From Pokkaliibacter plantistimulans (GTDB taxonomy: Bacteria; Pseudomonadota; Gammaproteobacteria; Pseudomonadales; Balneatricaceae), in contig NZ_LAPT01000092.1 in the NCBI RefSeq assembly GCF_003194385.1, positions 1 through 51,262 of the forward strand: 51,262 nucleotides of DNA, written 5' to 3'. Both the position numbers and the translations under genes were made by a program. The notes below the pieces were generated by a model. It searched no databases. It was not told where the DNA came from and worked only from the letters and a program-made list of their open reading frames with translations. Below are positions 1-8,386 of this stretch, in pieces. Position 1 is the first letter of the stretch; each line of letters opens with the position of its first letter.

Positions 1-109
1 CTATTAACCCAGAGAATGACCCACTTGCTAAAACATCGAATAAGCTAAAACTCCACAACTAAACCTATTTTTTCGTATCTGCCTGCCAGTACCTTACTTA
101 AAGCGGAAG
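1..109. other. Unassigned flank left of the IS remnants
   Basis: About 110 A+T-rich bases precede the first recognisable IS end. No reading frame, RNA or terminator could be recognised here. Confidence 0.4.
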
Positions 110-254
110 TGTAGTGGCTCAATGATTTCGGACACTCAGTAAAGCGTTATTCTAACGCGCTCAGTGAGGTGCCTTGTTTATGAGCAAACGTCGTCAGTCC
201 TTTACTCCAGAGTTCAAGCTGGAGGCCGCCGCGTTAGTGACCGAGAAAGGCTAG
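110..254 (+). mobile_element. Left-end remnant of an IS3-family element
   Basis: The segment begins with an imperfect copy of the terminal sequence also found at about 1190-1215 in the opposite orientation; both carry TGT, GGCTC, AATGATT and GGACAC in the same order. It continues through an orfA leader into the first 24 codons of orfA at 180, then breaks at about 254. Only the left end is left, so it cannot move by itself. Its outward-facing end mirrors the minus-strand remnant that follows, suggesting rearrangement between two related inverted copies. Confidence 0.7.
180..254 (+). pseudogene. IS3-family transposase OrfA, N-terminal fragment
   Basis: ATG at 180 opens a 24-codon frame reading MSKRRQSFTPEFKLEAAALV and TEKG before TAG at 252. 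This is the usual N-terminus of IS3-family OrfA (basic start, then FxPEFKLEAA ahead of the helix-turn-helix). The helix-turn-helix and leucine zipper are absent because the fragment is cut at the junction with the next IS remnant. It has no function as it stands. Confidence 0.75.
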
Positions 255-279
255 GCGGATTCAACCGGTCGCCGCAACA

Positions 280-891
280 CTGGTCAGAGTGAAACATCAG
301 CTGCTGCGGGCAACCTCGCGACTTGTAGGCCACGCGTAACGCGCGCGTTGTGAGCTGCGAGTCAGGTCGATTGGACAGCGCCCAACCGACGATGCGTCGT
401 GCATACAAATCCATGACGGCTGCCAGGTAGATCCAGCGATTACCCGCCCAGATGTATGTCACATCACCGCACCAAACTTGGTTGGGGCCGCTCACTGTAA
501 ATTGCCGATTCAGTGTATTGGCCGCAATGGTGCTTTCATCATCGGCCTTGCGGTAGCGATGCTTGCGACATTGCGAACTGAATAGTCTGGCTTCTTTCAT
601 CAGGCGCCCAGCCAGAAAACGGCCAACCTGCACGCCCTGCATTCGCAGCGCTGCCGATAATGTTCTAGCTCCTGCGGAACCTCGACTTTTTGCATGAAGC
701 TCGGTAGCAAGATGACGCAAAGCAATTCGCCTGCGATCAACTCGGCGACGGCGCTTACATGCTTCGTAAACGCTGCTGCGCTGCACATCAAACACCCGGC
801 ACAGTTCGGCTCGTGGATACTGCTCACCCAATACCTCGATCAGCGCTACTGATCGAGGGAGTCCGACATCAAGAGAGCGGTAGCCTTTTTT
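280..891 (-). pseudogene. IS3-family transposase OrfB, 3'-truncated
   Basis: The frame holds the IS3 OrfB N-terminal HTH_21 region (CRVFDVQRSSVYEACKRRRR), then the rve integrase core with the first catalytic Asp in WCGDVTYIWAGNRWIYLAAV and the second in MFHSDQ. Homology stops immediately after HSDQ at about 280; the following CCGDRLNPP is junction sequence, and the catalytic Glu region is lost. A TTG at 831 is the nearest separate start, but expression would normally come by frameshift from orfA. Confidence 0.8.
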
Positions 892-1145
892 AGGATCTCT
901 TTCTCCCGTTCCAGGCGTCGAACCTGGGCCTCCAGCTCCTGTATGCGTCTTTGCTCAGAAGCCAGGGCCTTGCTGCGTGCCGGCGTAGTGCCGCCTCGCT
1001 CACTGCGCAGTTGCTCTACCCAGCGACGCAATGCAGTCGGGCCTACACCTATCGATTTGCAGGCTTCAGGAACGGAGTACCCCTGATCCAAAACCAGGCT
1101 GGCTGTTTCGAGTTTGAAATCTGTACTGAATTATCTTCTGGTCAC
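846..1145 (-). pseudogene. IS3-family transposase OrfA with nonsense codon 5
   Basis: Reading from GTG at 1145, the frame gives V-T-R-R-stop-F-S-T-D-F-K-L-E-T-A-S-L-V-L-D followed by QGYSVPEACKSIGVGPTALR. That is a normal OrfA N-terminus with TAA (1133-1131) where family members have a Lys or similar codon. Downstream are a helix-turn-helix (GYSVPEACKSIGVGPTALRR) and a leucine zipper (IQELEAQVRRLEREKEILKK). A TTG at 1091 could restart translation, but inside the DNA-binding domain. OrfA normally provides end recognition and is fused to OrfB by frameshifting. Confidence 0.75.
885..891 (-). promoter_or_regulatory. A6G slippery heptamer for -1 frameshifting
   Basis: On the minus strand A-AAA-AAG lies in the orfA frame as the codons AAA AAG (Lys-Lys). 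The -1 frame downstream is open and runs straight into orfB (GYRSLDVGLPRSVALIEVLG). This is the classic programmed-frameshift site of IS3-family elements, retained although the element is dead. Confidence 0.75.
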
Positions 1146-1215
1146 GCAAACACCTCATGGTTGAGGCCAAGCTTAACGCCCTATCGGGGTGTCCAGAATC
1201 ATTAGAGCCGCAACA

Positions 1216-1567
1216 CTTGTCCTAAGGTTTGAGATTTCGAAAGCTTGGTATCGGTGACATGGCTTCCACTATTTCCATGAAAAAATACCATGCTCTGAAA
1301 AGCACGGAAAAATGGGGTCTACCCCCATTAAAACCGGGCCTTTAGGCCAACTCGATACCATGCCAACACTGAAGCAAAGGACATGGTATTGAGCGTCATG
1401 CATGGCTTTAGATGCAGTCAATACCCCGTACCATGCCACACAAACACCGTGCTTGGCGATGCAGAACGCTACCCGAATTTGCCAGACCCAAAAAGCCAAA
1501 AGCCCGCAATTACACGGGCTTCAGGGCATTTTTTGCTAGATCGTGCCGGGCAGTGCCGGACGCGTGA
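1216..1567. other. Intergenic region between IS remnant and guaA
   Basis: No gene is recognised in these 352 bases. The motif ACCATG recurs in ATACCATGC or GTACCATGCC contexts near 1286, 1356 and 1429, with an inverted copy near 1382. The guaA terminator lies at its right end. Confidence 0.5.
1486..1521 (-). terminator. guaA Rho-independent terminator
   Basis: Arms AAGCCCG (1500-1506) and CGGGCTT (1515-1521) form a 7-bp stem with an 8-nt loop. On the minus strand the hairpin is followed by TTGGCTTTTT, about 45 nt beyond the guaA stop codon. Confidence 0.75.
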
Positions 1568-3148
1568 TCATTCCCACTCAATGGTCGCTGGTGGCTTGCT
1601 CGATACGTCATAGGTGACACGAGAAACCTGAGCGATTTCGTTGATGATGCGGCTGGAGACGGTTTCCAGCAGCTCATAGGGCAGGTGCGCCCAGCGTGCG
1701 GTCATAAAGTCGATGGTTTCTACCGCGCGCAGCGCGATAACGTACTCATAACGACGACCATCACCTACCACACCCACTGATTTCACCGGCAGGAACACGG
1801 CAAAAGCCTGGCTGGTCTTGTGGTAGAAGCCTGAGCGATGCAGCTCTTCGATAAAGATCGCATCGGCTTCGCGCAGGATGTCGGCGTATTCTTTCTTCAC
1901 TTCGCCAAGGATACGCACGCCCAGACCTGGGCCGGGGAACGGGTGACGATAGACCATGTCGTATGGCAGGCCCAGTTCCAGACCGATGCGGCGCACTTCG
2001 TCTTTGAACAGTTCACGCAGGGGCTCGACCAGCTCGAACTTCATGTCTTCAGGCAGGCCACCCACGTTGTGGTGAGACTTGATGACATGGGCCTTGCCAG
2101 TCTTGGCAGCGGCAGATTCGATCACGTCAGGGTAGATGGTGCCCTGAGCCAGGAACTTAACGTCCTGCAGCTTGGCTGCTTCATCGTCAAACACGTGAAT
2201 AAAGGTGTTACCGATGATTTTGCGTTTCTTCTCAGGATCCGCTTCGCCCTGCAGCAGGCCCAGGAACTGCTCTTCTGCATTGACGCGGATAACCCGTACG
2301 CCCATGTTGTCGGCGAACATTTTCATGACCTGATCGCCTTCGCCTTTGCGCAGCAGACCATGGTCAACGAATACGCAAGTCAGCTGCTCACCAATGGCAC
2401 GGTGCAGCAGTGCAGCAACAACAGAGGAGTCAACACCGCCTGACAGGCCCAGCAGCACCTTCTGATCACCAACCTTGGCGCGTACCTGAGCAATGGCATC
2501 ATCGATGATGTTGGCCGCGTTCCACAGCGCTTCGCAGCCGCAGATGTCTTTGATAAAGCGGCTCAGAATGCGGCCACCCTGTTTGGTGTGGGTCACTTCA
2601 GGGTGGAACTGCACGCCGTAGAAGTTCTTGGAGGGGTGGCACATGGCAGCAATAGGTGCGCTTTCAGTCGCGGCGACTGTATGGAAACCTTCAGGCAGCT
2701 CAACCACTTTGTCGCCGTGGCTCATCCACACGTCCAGCATCAGCGAGCCGTTGTTGGCGATATGGTCTTCGATACCGTCCAGCAGGCGACTTCCGCCTTC
2801 AACGATACGTACCTGAGCATAGCCGAACTCACGCTTGTCAGAGCTGGCAACCTTGCCGCCCAGCTGCTCGGCCATGGTCTGCATACCGTAGCAGATGCCC
2901 AGCAGGGGGATGCCCATGTCGAACACGCCAGCAGGAGCACGGGGCGAACCCAGCTCAGTCACAGACTCGGGGCCACCGGCAAGGATGATACCTTTAGGGT
3001 TGAAGGCACGAATCTCATCTTCGGTCATGTCGAATGGATGAATTTCGCAGTACACACCGATCTCACGAACACGACGCGCGATCAGCTGAGTGTACTGGGA
3101 GCCGAAATCGAGAATCAGCATCCGTTGGGCATGAATGTCGACTGCCAT
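1568..3148 (-). CDS. guaA: GMP synthase (glutamine-hydrolysing)
   Basis: Converts XMP, glutamine and ATP to GMP, the last step of GMP synthesis in the cytoplasm. The N-terminal class I glutamine amidotransferase (about 1-205) has the nucleophile Cys86 in GICYGMQ and the His/Glu pair in [10 protein letters not shown]. The ATP-pyrophosphatase domain begins with the P-loop [10 protein letters not shown], and the C-terminal dimerisation domain ends in PATIEWE. The length of 526 residues is normal. The ATG at 3148 has GGAG seven bases upstream; ATG codon 10 ([10 protein letters not shown]) is a weaker alternative. The gene lies 181 nt behind guaB on the same strand, but a terminator hairpin sits between them, so its expression may depend on readthrough or on a promoter of its own. 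Confidence 0.97.
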   Translation of the reverse strand: MAVDIHAQRMLILDFGSQYTQLIARRVREIGVYCEIHPFDMTEDEIRAFNPKGIILAGGPESVTELGSPRAPAGVFDMGIPLLGICYGMQTMAEQLGGKVASSDKREFGYAQVRIVEGGSRLLDGIEDHIANNGSLMLDVWMSHGDKVVELPEGFHTVAATESAPIAAMCHPSKNFYGVQFHPEVTHTKQGGRILSRFIKDICGCEALWNAANIIDDAIAQVRAKVGDQKVLLGLSGGVDSSVVAALLHRAIGEQLTCVFVDHGLLRKGEGDQVMKMFADNMGVRVIRVNAEEQFLGLLQGEADPEKKRKIIGNTFIHVFDDEAAKLQDVKFLAQGTIYPDVIESAAAKTGKAHVIKSHHNVGGLPEDMKFELVEPLRELFKDEVRRIGLELGLPYDMVYRHPFPGPGLGVRILGEVKKEYADILREADAIFIEELHRSGFYHKTSQAFAVFLPVKSVGVVGDGRRYEYVIALRAVETIDFMTARWAHLPYELLETVSSRIINEIAQVSRVTYDVSSKPPATIEWE

Positions 3149-3184
3149 AACTTATCTCCACAACTGCCCGATGAGGGCTAGCTG

Positions 3185-3215
3185 AAAAAGAAAAATGGGG
3201 CTGGAAACAGCCCCA
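3185..3215 (-). terminator. Intercistronic terminator between guaB and guaA
   Basis: A perfect 8-bp stem, TGGGGCTG (3196-3203) and CAGCCCCA (3208-3215), closes a 4-nt loop. On the minus strand it is followed by ATTTTTCTTTTTC. This is a textbook intrinsic terminator 37 nt upstream of the guaA start, so it ends or attenuates guaB transcripts before guaA. A small second hairpin (GCCC/GGGC near 3165-3178) lies between it and the guaA start. Confidence 0.85.
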
Positions 3216-3329
3216 CCTTTACACTGTCAGAATTTACGACTGAGCAGGCAAACCACTCAGCCCTGAATACGACCCAAGTCACCTGCGCCGGGGCAGCACC
3301 TGCATGCCCTCCCCTGCTTTCAGGTGGTA

Positions 3330-4799
3330 TCAACCCATACGGTAGTTGGGTGCTTCCTTGGTGATAGTCACATCGTGTACGTGGCTTTCGTTGATACCGG
3401 CATTGGTGATGCGCACAAACTGTGGCTTGGTACGCATTTCATCAATGTTGGCACAACCGGTGTAGCCCATGGAGGAACGCAGGCCACCCATCAGCTGGTG
3501 AACCACTGCGGCCAGCGGGCCCTTGCAGGGAACGCGACCTTCGATACCTTCCGGCACCAGCTTTTCAACACCGGCTTTGGCATCCTGGAAGTAACGGTCA
3601 GAAGAGCCCTGAGACTGAGACATGGCACCCAGTGAGCCCATGCCACGGTAAGACTTGAAGGTACGGCCCTGGAACAGTTCCACTTCACCGGGCGCTTCAT
3701 CGGTACCGGCCAGCAGACCGCCGACCATGACCACGCTGGCACCAGCAACGATGGCTTTGGCCAGATCACCAGAGAAACGGATACCGCCGTCAGCAATGAC
3801 GGGGATACCTTTTTCCTGCATGGCTTCTACCACGTTGGCCACCGCACTGATCTGCGGAACGCCTACGCCAGCGATAATACGGGTAGTACAGATAGAGCCT
3901 GGGCCGATACCGACCTTGACGCCGTCAGCACCTGCTTCAGCCAGCGCCAGTGCCGCTTCAGCAGTAGCAATGTTGCCACCGATAACCTGTACCTGCGGGA
4001 AGTTTTCCTTGACCCAGCGAACGCGGTCAATAACGCCTTTGGAATGGCCGTGGGCAGTATCCACCACGATCACATCCACACCAGCCTCAACCAGTGCCGC
4101 CACGCGGTCACCTGTATCAGCGCCGGTGCCTACCGCAGCGCCTACGCGCAGGCGGCCATCAGCGTCCTTACAGGCATTGGGGAAAGCTTCGGCTTTGTGC
4201 ATGTCTTTTACGGTACGCATACCGCGCAGACGGAATTCATTGTCGACGACCAGCACTTTTTCGATGCGGTGCTTGCGCAGCAGGCCGATGACCACATCGT
4301 GTGCTTCACCTTCTTTTACGGTTACCAGACGCTCTTTGGGCGTCATGATCTTGGTAACAGGCGTATCCAGATTGTCTTCAAAGCGCACGTCACGGCTGGT
4401 CACGATACCAACCAGTTCGCCCTTGTCGACCACTGGGAAGCCAGAGAAGCTGTAGCGACGCACCATGGCCAGTACTTCACGCACGGTGGTTTCAGGGCTA
4501 CAGGTAACGGGATCTTTCACCACACCGCTCTCGAACTTCTTCACTTTGCGGACTTCTTCCGCCTGCAGTTCGATGGTGAGGTTCTTGTGGATGATACCGA
4601 TGCCGCCTTCCTGAGCCAGAGCAATGGCCAGACGCGCTTCGGTAACGGTATCCATGGCAGCGGACACCAGTGGGATGTTCAGGGTGATTTCACGGGTAAG
4701 CCGTGTCTTGAGGGTGACGTCCTTTGGAAGGACATCGGAGTAACCGGGCACCAATAGAACATCGTCAAAGGTGAGTGCTTCTTGAGCGATACGCAACAT
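3330..4799 (-). CDS. guaB: Inosine-5'-monophosphate dehydrogenase
   Basis: Oxidises IMP to XMP with NAD+, the committed step to guanine nucleotides. The TIM barrel is interrupted by a tandem CBS pair at about residues 93-205 ([16 protein letters not shown], then [13 protein letters not shown]), the regulatory Bateman module. The catalytic Cys304 lies in GPGSICTTR, and the mobile flap with its Arg/Tyr region is [20 protein letters not shown]. The 489 residues match the family. The start at 4799 precedes [20 protein letters not shown] good promoter lies about 50 nt upstream. guaA follows on the same strand beyond an intrinsic terminator. Confidence 0.97.
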   Translation of the reverse strand: MLRIAQEALTFDDVLLVPGYSDVLPKDVTLKTRLTREITLNIPLVSAAMDTVTEARLAIALAQEGGIGIIHKNLTIELQAEEVRKVKKFESGVVKDPVTCSPETTVREVLAMVRRYSFSGFPVVDKGELVGIVTSRDVRFEDNLDTPVTKIMTPKERLVTVKEGEAHDVVIGLLRKHRIEKVLVVDNEFRLRGMRTVKDMHKAEAFPNACKDADGRLRVGAAVGTGADTGDRVAALVEAGVDVIVVDTAHGHSKGVIDRVRWVKENFPQVQVIGGNIATAEAALALAEAGADGVKVGIGPGSICTTRIIAGVGVPQISAVANVVEAMQEKGIPVIADGGIRFSGDLAKAIVAGASVVMVGGLLAGTDEAPGEVELFQGRTFKSYRGMGSLGAMSQSQGSSDRYFQDAKAGVEKLVPEGIEGRVPCKGPLAAVVHQLMGGLRSSMGYTGCANIDEMRTKPQFVRITNAGINESHVHDVTITKEAPNYRMG

Positions 4800-4846
4800 A
4801 GTCCGCCTGCCTGTATATCGAGGAGAGGGATTAAAAGAAGCGCCAC

Positions 4847-4876
4847 ATTATATCCCGATTTTCCCGGACGGCACAA
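4847..4876 (-). promoter_or_regulatory. guaB promoter
   Basis: On the minus strand a consensus -10 TATAAT (4852-4847) lies 18 bp from a -35 TTGTGC (4876-4871). The predicted start is near 4840, giving a leader of about 40 nt before guaB. No PurR-like operator was recognised with confidence. Confidence 0.65.
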
Positions 4877-4960
4877 TCAACATCTGATCAGTTGCTACCC
4901 AGAAGACGGCATCCATGTGGGCGGTGAATGTGCCTTCTTGTGTGGTACGACAGCGCTGAC

Positions 4961-4989
4961 TTCAAGTAGTGGCAATGAGCTGGTATGGT
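4961..4989 (+). promoter_or_regulatory. Candidate xseA promoter
   Basis: TTCAAG (4961-4966) and TATGGT (4984-4989) are separated by 17 bp, and the -10 has an extended TGG in front. The predicted start near 4996 leaves a short leader of about 23 nt. Confidence 0.45.
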
Positions 4990-5018
4990 CGCCGGGTTGA
5001 TCTCTCACGGAACCCATC

Positions 5019-6419
5019 ATGTCTACCAGCACCAGTGCCATTCTCACCGTTAGCCAGCTAACCCATCAGGCCCGTCTGATTCTGGAGCAGGGCTTCCCCA
5101 TGGTGGTGGTTGTCACCGGTGAGATTTCCAATTTCAGCAGCCCCGGCTCCGGCCACTGGTACTTCACCCTCAAGGATCATCAGGCGCAGATTCGCTGTGC
5201 CATGTTCCGCAATCGTAATCAGCTTTCCCGCTACCGTCCGCGCAACGGTGAACAGGTCAATCTTTATTGCCGCATCAGCCTGTATGAACCTCGGGGTGAC
5301 TTTCAGGTCATTGGGGAACGGATAGAGCCTGCAGGGCTTGGCAGCCTGCAACAAGCCTTTGAACAGTTGCAGCAGCGACTCGGGGCCGAGGGGCTGTTCG
5401 CCCAGCAGCACAAACAGCCCATACCGACCCAGCCGCAGCAGATTGGTGTGATTACTTCACCGACGGGAGCAGCAGTCAGAGATATCCTGACCGTGCTCAA
5501 ACGACGTTGCCCGGCCATTCCGGTTGAGCTGTTCCCGGTCGCGGTGCAGGGCAATGAGGCCGCCGGGCAGATTGTTCGTGCTATTCAGCTGGCTAACCAG
5601 CTGAATCAGTGTGATGTGCTGATCGTCGGTCGTGGTGGTGGTTCGCTGGAAGACCTGTGGCCGTTTAACGAAGAGATTGTCGCCCGCGCCATCTTCGCCA
5701 GCCGTATCCCGGTCATTTCTGCTGTCGGGCATGAGACCGATGTGACCATCAGCGATTTTGTTGCCGATCTGCGCGCCCCTACACCGTCAGCAGCGGCGGA
5801 ACTGGTCGCCCCCGATCAGCAGGTGTGGGAGCAAAGGTTGACGCAGCTGCAGCGGCGCCTGCGGGATGGCTGGAGCCGACAGTTGCGCTCCCGCCAGCAT
5901 CTGCTGCAACAGACTCAGCGTCGGCTGCGTGACCCGCGCCAGTATCTGCACACCCAGAAGCAACGACTGGACAACTACGAGCAACGCCTGCAGCGCTTGC
6001 AGCAGCGTCATCATGCCCAGCTGCGGCAACGTCTGCAGCAACTGCAGCACCGTCTGGAGTTTCAGGCACCGGCCAGACGCCTTGACCGCCAGCGTCAGCA
6101 GCTGCAGGACTTGCAGCAGCGCTTGCAACGCAGCATCAGTGACCGCCTGTTGCAGCAGCAACAGCGGGTTGATCAGTTGACCATGGCAGTCACTGACAGC
6201 GGCAATAAAAAGATCAGCACTGCACAGGAGCAGCTGCGCACAGTGATGCAGCAGCTGCATCTGGTCAGCCCGCTTGCCACCCTCGAACGCGGTTACGCCA
6301 TCCTGCAGGACGAGCGTGGCCAGGTGATTCGCCGCGCCAGCGAAGTCAGGGAAGGTAATCAGCTGCTGGCTCGACTGGCTGAGGGACAACTTCACCTGAC
6401 CGTTGATAAAAATAAATAA
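5019..6419 (+). CDS. xseA: Exodeoxyribonuclease VII large subunit
   Basis: Catalytic subunit of exonuclease VII, which degrades single-stranded DNA from both ends with the small subunit XseB (not in this window). An N-terminal OB fold (about 1-105, containing [20 protein letters not shown]) precedes the catalytic core with [16 protein letters not shown] and [21 protein letters not shown] long Gln/Arg-rich coiled coil covers about 260-400, and the terminal segment is [16 protein letters not shown]. The length of 466 is slightly above the usual 450 or so. It is divergent from guaB. A Fur box for the next gene begins three bases after the stop codon, so xseA may share the small RNA terminator at 6564-6593. 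Confidence 0.96.
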   Translation: MSTSTSAILTVSQLTHQARLILEQGFPMVVVVTGEISNFSSPGSGHWYFTLKDHQAQIRCAMFRNRNQLSRYRPRNGEQVNLYCRISLYEPRGDFQVIGERIEPAGLGSLQQAFEQLQQRLGAEGLFAQQHKQPIPTQPQQIGVITSPTGAAVRDILTVLKRRCPAIPVELFPVAVQGNEAAGQIVRAIQLANQLNQCDVLIVGRGGGSLEDLWPFNEEIVARAIFASRIPVISAVGHETDVTISDFVADLRAPTPSAAAELVAPDQQVWEQRLTQLQRRLRDGWSRQLRSRQHLLQQTQRRLRDPRQYLHTQKQRLDNYEQRLQRLQQRHHAQLRQRLQQLQHRLEFQAPARRLDRQRQQLQDLQQRLQRSISDRLLQQQQRVDQLTMAVTDSGNKKISTAQEQLRTVMQQLHLVSPLATLERGYAILQDERGQVIRRASEVREGNQLLARLAEGQLHLTVDKNK

Positions 6420-6421
6420 AA

Positions 6422-6441
6422 ACCATTCTCATTAGCATTGA
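6422..6441 (+). promoter_or_regulatory. Fur-box-like operator of small RNA 1
   Basis: On the minus strand the tandem hexamers AATGCT-AATGAG-AATGG run into TTTTTA. The 15-mer TGAGAATGGTTTTTA matches about 10 of 14 positions of the 7-1-7 Fur consensus. It overlaps the upstream edge of the -35 element. It is weaker than the paired site at 8329, but shares 15 bp with it (TCATTAGCATTGACA). Confidence 0.5.
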
Positions 6442-6466
6442 CATCACCTCCCTGCTTTGCCACTAT
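6438..6466 (+). promoter_or_regulatory. Promoter of small RNA 1
   Basis: Consensus -35 TTGACA (6438-6443), 17-bp spacer, -10 CACTAT (6461-6466). The predicted start is near 6473. The -35 and flank are identical to the promoter at 8352. Confidence 0.65.
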
Positions 6467-6472
6467 GGCCCA

Positions 6473-6593
6473 CAGGAAACGCGATGCAGCTGTATTACAC
6501 CATGATGTTCATGGCGTGCTGGTCACTGGTCGTTTTCTCTCATCAAAGCTAATCACGGTTCTTAGCCCCGCCCCATCGCGGGGCTTCTTTTTT
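6473..6593 (+). ncRNA. Putative Fur-regulated small RNA, copy 1
   Basis: A predicted transcript of about 120 nt starts after a TTGACA/CACTAT promoter with an adjoining Fur-like box and ends at a strong Rho-independent terminator. It has a 5' hairpin (CCATGA at 6500-6505, TCATGG at 6509-6514) and then a 40-nt segment (6532-6571) identical to 8463-8502, including TTCTCTCATCAAAGCTAATC. The shared core is U-rich and predicted unpaired before the terminator, as expected of an Hfq-dependent seed. The layout resembles RyhB/PrrF iron-sparing RNAs, but I do not recognise the sequence as a named family member. No convincing coding frame is present. Confidence 0.7.
6564..6593 (+). terminator. Terminator of small RNA 1
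   Basis: AGCCCCGC (6564-6571) pairs with GCGGGGCT (6578-6585) around a 6-nt loop, followed by TCTTTTTT. It may also terminate xseA. Confidence 0.9.
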
Positions 6594-6757
6594 CCGGCGT
6601 TGTATATCCCCTCGCTTACCGACACCTCTGCACGAGCTGCGCTGGCAGACTGCCCGCTGTTCTGCAATGGCCAGGTGCTGACGCCTTCCTCAATAAGAAA
6701 CACTTAGACACAACTCGCGCCCTTTTAATTTCCAAAATCGACGATATTTATTTCGCC

Positions 6758-6769
6758 ATATCGCGATAT
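6758..6769 (+). promoter_or_regulatory. Candidate operator of the ArsR-family regulator
   Basis: ATATCGCGATAT is a perfect 12-bp palindrome 33 bp upstream of the regulator's start. ArsR/SmtB-type proteins commonly bind AT-rich dyads of the ATAT...ATAT type in their own promoters, so autoregulation through this site is a reasonable inference. Confidence 0.5.
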
Positions 6770-6802
6770 AGAGAAATACTCAGACACTGGTGAGCATGCC
6801 CC

Positions 6803-7111
6803 ATGAACTCAAGCCCCGATATCGACGCCATCGTCAAGGCACTGGCCCACCCGGTCAGACGCCAGATACTGGCGTGGCTTAAGGAGCCTGAACACTGGTT
6901 CGCCACCCAGGCCACTCCACTGGAGCTGGGTGTTTGCGCAGGAATGATCTTCCAGCAGACCGGTCTGTCTCAGTCGACGACTTCAGCCCATCTGGCCGCC
7001 TTGCAGCGGGCAGATCTGGTCACGACCCAGAAGATCGGCCAATGGATCTACTTCCGGCGCAATGAACCGGTCATCCAGGCCTTTTTACAAACGTTCAGTG
7101 CCACGCTGTGA
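6803..7111 (+). CDS. ArsR-family winged-helix transcriptional regulator
   Basis: A 102-residue protein whose whole length is a winged helix-turn-helix: ALAHPVRRQILAWL is the first helices, and QQTGLSQSTTSAHLAALQRA with DLVTTQKIGQWIYFRR is the recognition helix and wing. It has a single cysteine (Cys45 in ELGVCAGMIF) just before the DNA-binding helix and lacks the paired ELCVCDL metal site of classical ArsR. Sensing is therefore more likely redox or electrophile based than arsenic based; this is inference. It precedes the old yellow enzyme gene by 109 nt on the same strand, a common pairing for flavin ene-reductases. A palindrome lies at 6758-6769. Both genes sit between the two small RNA genes. 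Confidence 0.85.
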   Translation: MNSSPDIDAIVKALAHPVRRQILAWLKEPEHWFATQATPLELGVCAGMIFQQTGLSQSTTSAHLAALQRADLVTTQKIGQWIYFRRNEPVIQAFLQTFSATL

Positions 7112-7220
7112 GCCCGGCACTGAACCATTGATGCGTTACTGAACGAGCGAACACCGAAAGAGGCTCCCCTGTTTCGGTGAAATGATGCTCTTTGATGGTA
7201 AGAAACGAGGAAAGTACCCC

Positions 7221-8279
7221 ATGTCCGTATTGTTTGAATCTCTGCAAGTCGGCGCCCTGCAACTCCCCAACCGTATTGTCATGGCACCGCTGACCCGTTG
7301 CCGTGCCGATGAAGGCCGGATTCCCAATGCACTGATGGCGGAGTACTACACTCAGCGTGCCAGTGCTGGCCTGATCCTGACCGAAGCCACCTCTGTCACC
7401 CCCATGGGCGTGGGTTATCCCAACACTCCGGGGATCTGGAACGAGGCACAGGTACAAGGCTGGCGCCAGGTGACCGAGGCAGTACATGCCAAAGGTGGCC
7501 GTATCATGCTGCAGCTGTGGCACGTTGGCCGCATTTCTGACCCCATCTATCTCGACGGCGAATTGCCGGTCGCCCCCAGCGCTGTGCAGCCTGCCGGTCA
7601 TGTCAGTCTGGTGCGCCCGGAAAAAGCCTTCGTCACTCCGCGCCCGCTGGCTACCGAAGAGCTGCCCGGTATTGTCGAGGCGTATCGTCAGGGTGCCATC
7701 AATGCCAAAGCGGCAGGATTTGACGGTGTCGAAGTGCACTCCGCCAACGGCTACCTGCTGGAGCAGTTCCTCGCTACCGGCAGTAACCTGCGCGATGACC
7801 AGTATGGTGGCTCGGTAGAAAACCGTGCCCGCCTGCTGATGGAAGTCACCGATGCCGTCATCAGTGTGTGGGGAGCGGATCGCGTGGGCGTTCACCTGTC
7901 TCCACGTGGCGATGCACACGATATCAGGCACAGTGATCGCGAAGCGGTGTACTCCTACGTCGCCCGTGAACTTGGCAAACGCAAGATTGCCTTTATCTGT
8001 GCCCGCGAAGCTGAGGGTGATGACAGTCTCGGCGCCAAACTGAAAGACCTGTTTGGTGGCGTCTATATTGCCAATGAAAAATTCACCGCCGCCTCCGCTG
8101 AAGCGGCCATTGAACGCGGTGTGACCGATGCAGTTGCCTTTGGCGTACCCTATATTGCCAACCCTGACCTGCCTGAGCGCTTTGCACAGGGAGCAGCGCT
8201 GAACGCACCCGATACCAGCACGTTCTATGGTGCCGGTGCAGAGGGCTATACCAGCTACCCAACGCTGGGTGCCAGCTGA
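7221..8279 (+). CDS. Old yellow enzyme family ene-reductase (NemA-like)
   Basis: FMN-dependent NAD(P)H oxidoreductase that reduces activated C=C bonds and nitro compounds such as N-ethylmaleimide or nitrate esters. Family features are the N-terminal LPNRIVMAPLTRCRA (the Thr modulates flavin potential), HVGRISDP, the substrate-anion pair His173/Asn176 in VEVHSANGYLLEQFL, and DQYGGSVENRARLLMEV. The C-terminal phosphate-binding end is AVAFGVPYIANPDLPERF. I chose ATG 7221 because GAGGAAAG lies 8 bases upstream and the family starts with a short lead into LFxxxxxG; an ATG at 7182 has no such site. The product is 352 residues. It is probably co-transcribed with the ArsR-type gene. No terminator precedes the second small RNA promoter. 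Confidence 0.9.
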   Translation: MSVLFESLQVGALQLPNRIVMAPLTRCRADEGRIPNALMAEYYTQRASAGLILTEATSVTPMGVGYPNTPGIWNEAQVQGWRQVTEAVHAKGGRIMLQLWHVGRISDPIYLDGELPVAPSAVQPAGHVSLVRPEKAFVTPRPLATEELPGIVEAYRQGAINAKAAGFDGVEVHSANGYLLEQFLATGSNLRDDQYGGSVENRARLLMEVTDAVISVWGADRVGVHLSPRGDAHDIRHSDREAVYSYVARELGKRKIAFICAREAEGDDSLGAKLKDLFGGVYIANEKFTAASAEAAIERGVTDAVAFGVPYIANPDLPERFAQGAALNAPDTSTFYGAGAEGYTSYPTLGAS

Positions 8280-8328
8280 GAAGCGGATTACGGTCCAGCC
8301 CGTTCAGCCGGGTGCAACACAAAAATTA

Positions 8329-8347
8329 AATGAAAATTATTATCATT
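8329..8347 (+). promoter_or_regulatory. Fur box of small RNA 2
   Basis: AATGAAAATTATTATCATT contains TGAAAATTATTATCA, which matches 13 of 14 positions of the 7-1-7 Fur consensus TGATAATnATTATCA. It ends 4 bp upstream of the -35 element, so bound Fur would block RNA polymerase. Confidence 0.8.
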
Positions 8348-8351
8348 AGCA

Positions 8352-8380
8352 TTGACAGGAAAAGACTAGCTCCCTAGTAT
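8352..8380 (+). promoter_or_regulatory. Promoter of small RNA 2
   Basis: TTGACA (8352-8357), 17-bp spacer, TAGTAT (8375-8380). The predicted start is near 8387. This is a near-consensus sigma-70 promoter. Confidence 0.75.
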
Positions 8381-8386
8381 GCGTCG

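Larger units (their letters stand above)
255..1215 (-). mobile_element. Truncated IS3-family element, minus strand
   Basis: The left inverted repeat lies at about 1190-1215. Inside it are orfA (start codon at 1145), an A6G frameshift site and orfB, all read on the minus strand. The element is cut near 280, inside the orfB catalytic domain, so the right end and the last catalytic Glu are missing. OrfA also has an early stop codon. This is a dead copy related to, but not identical with, the fragment at 110-254. Confidence 0.8.

Noticed and set aside
6509..6703. Minus-strand frame sharing the peptide GLRTVISFDERK with another at 8374-8568
   Set aside because: The shared peptide is the antisense reading of the identical 40-nt small RNA core and terminator. 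There is no synonymous variation, no ribosome-binding site and no homology outside the core, so the conservation is at RNA level.
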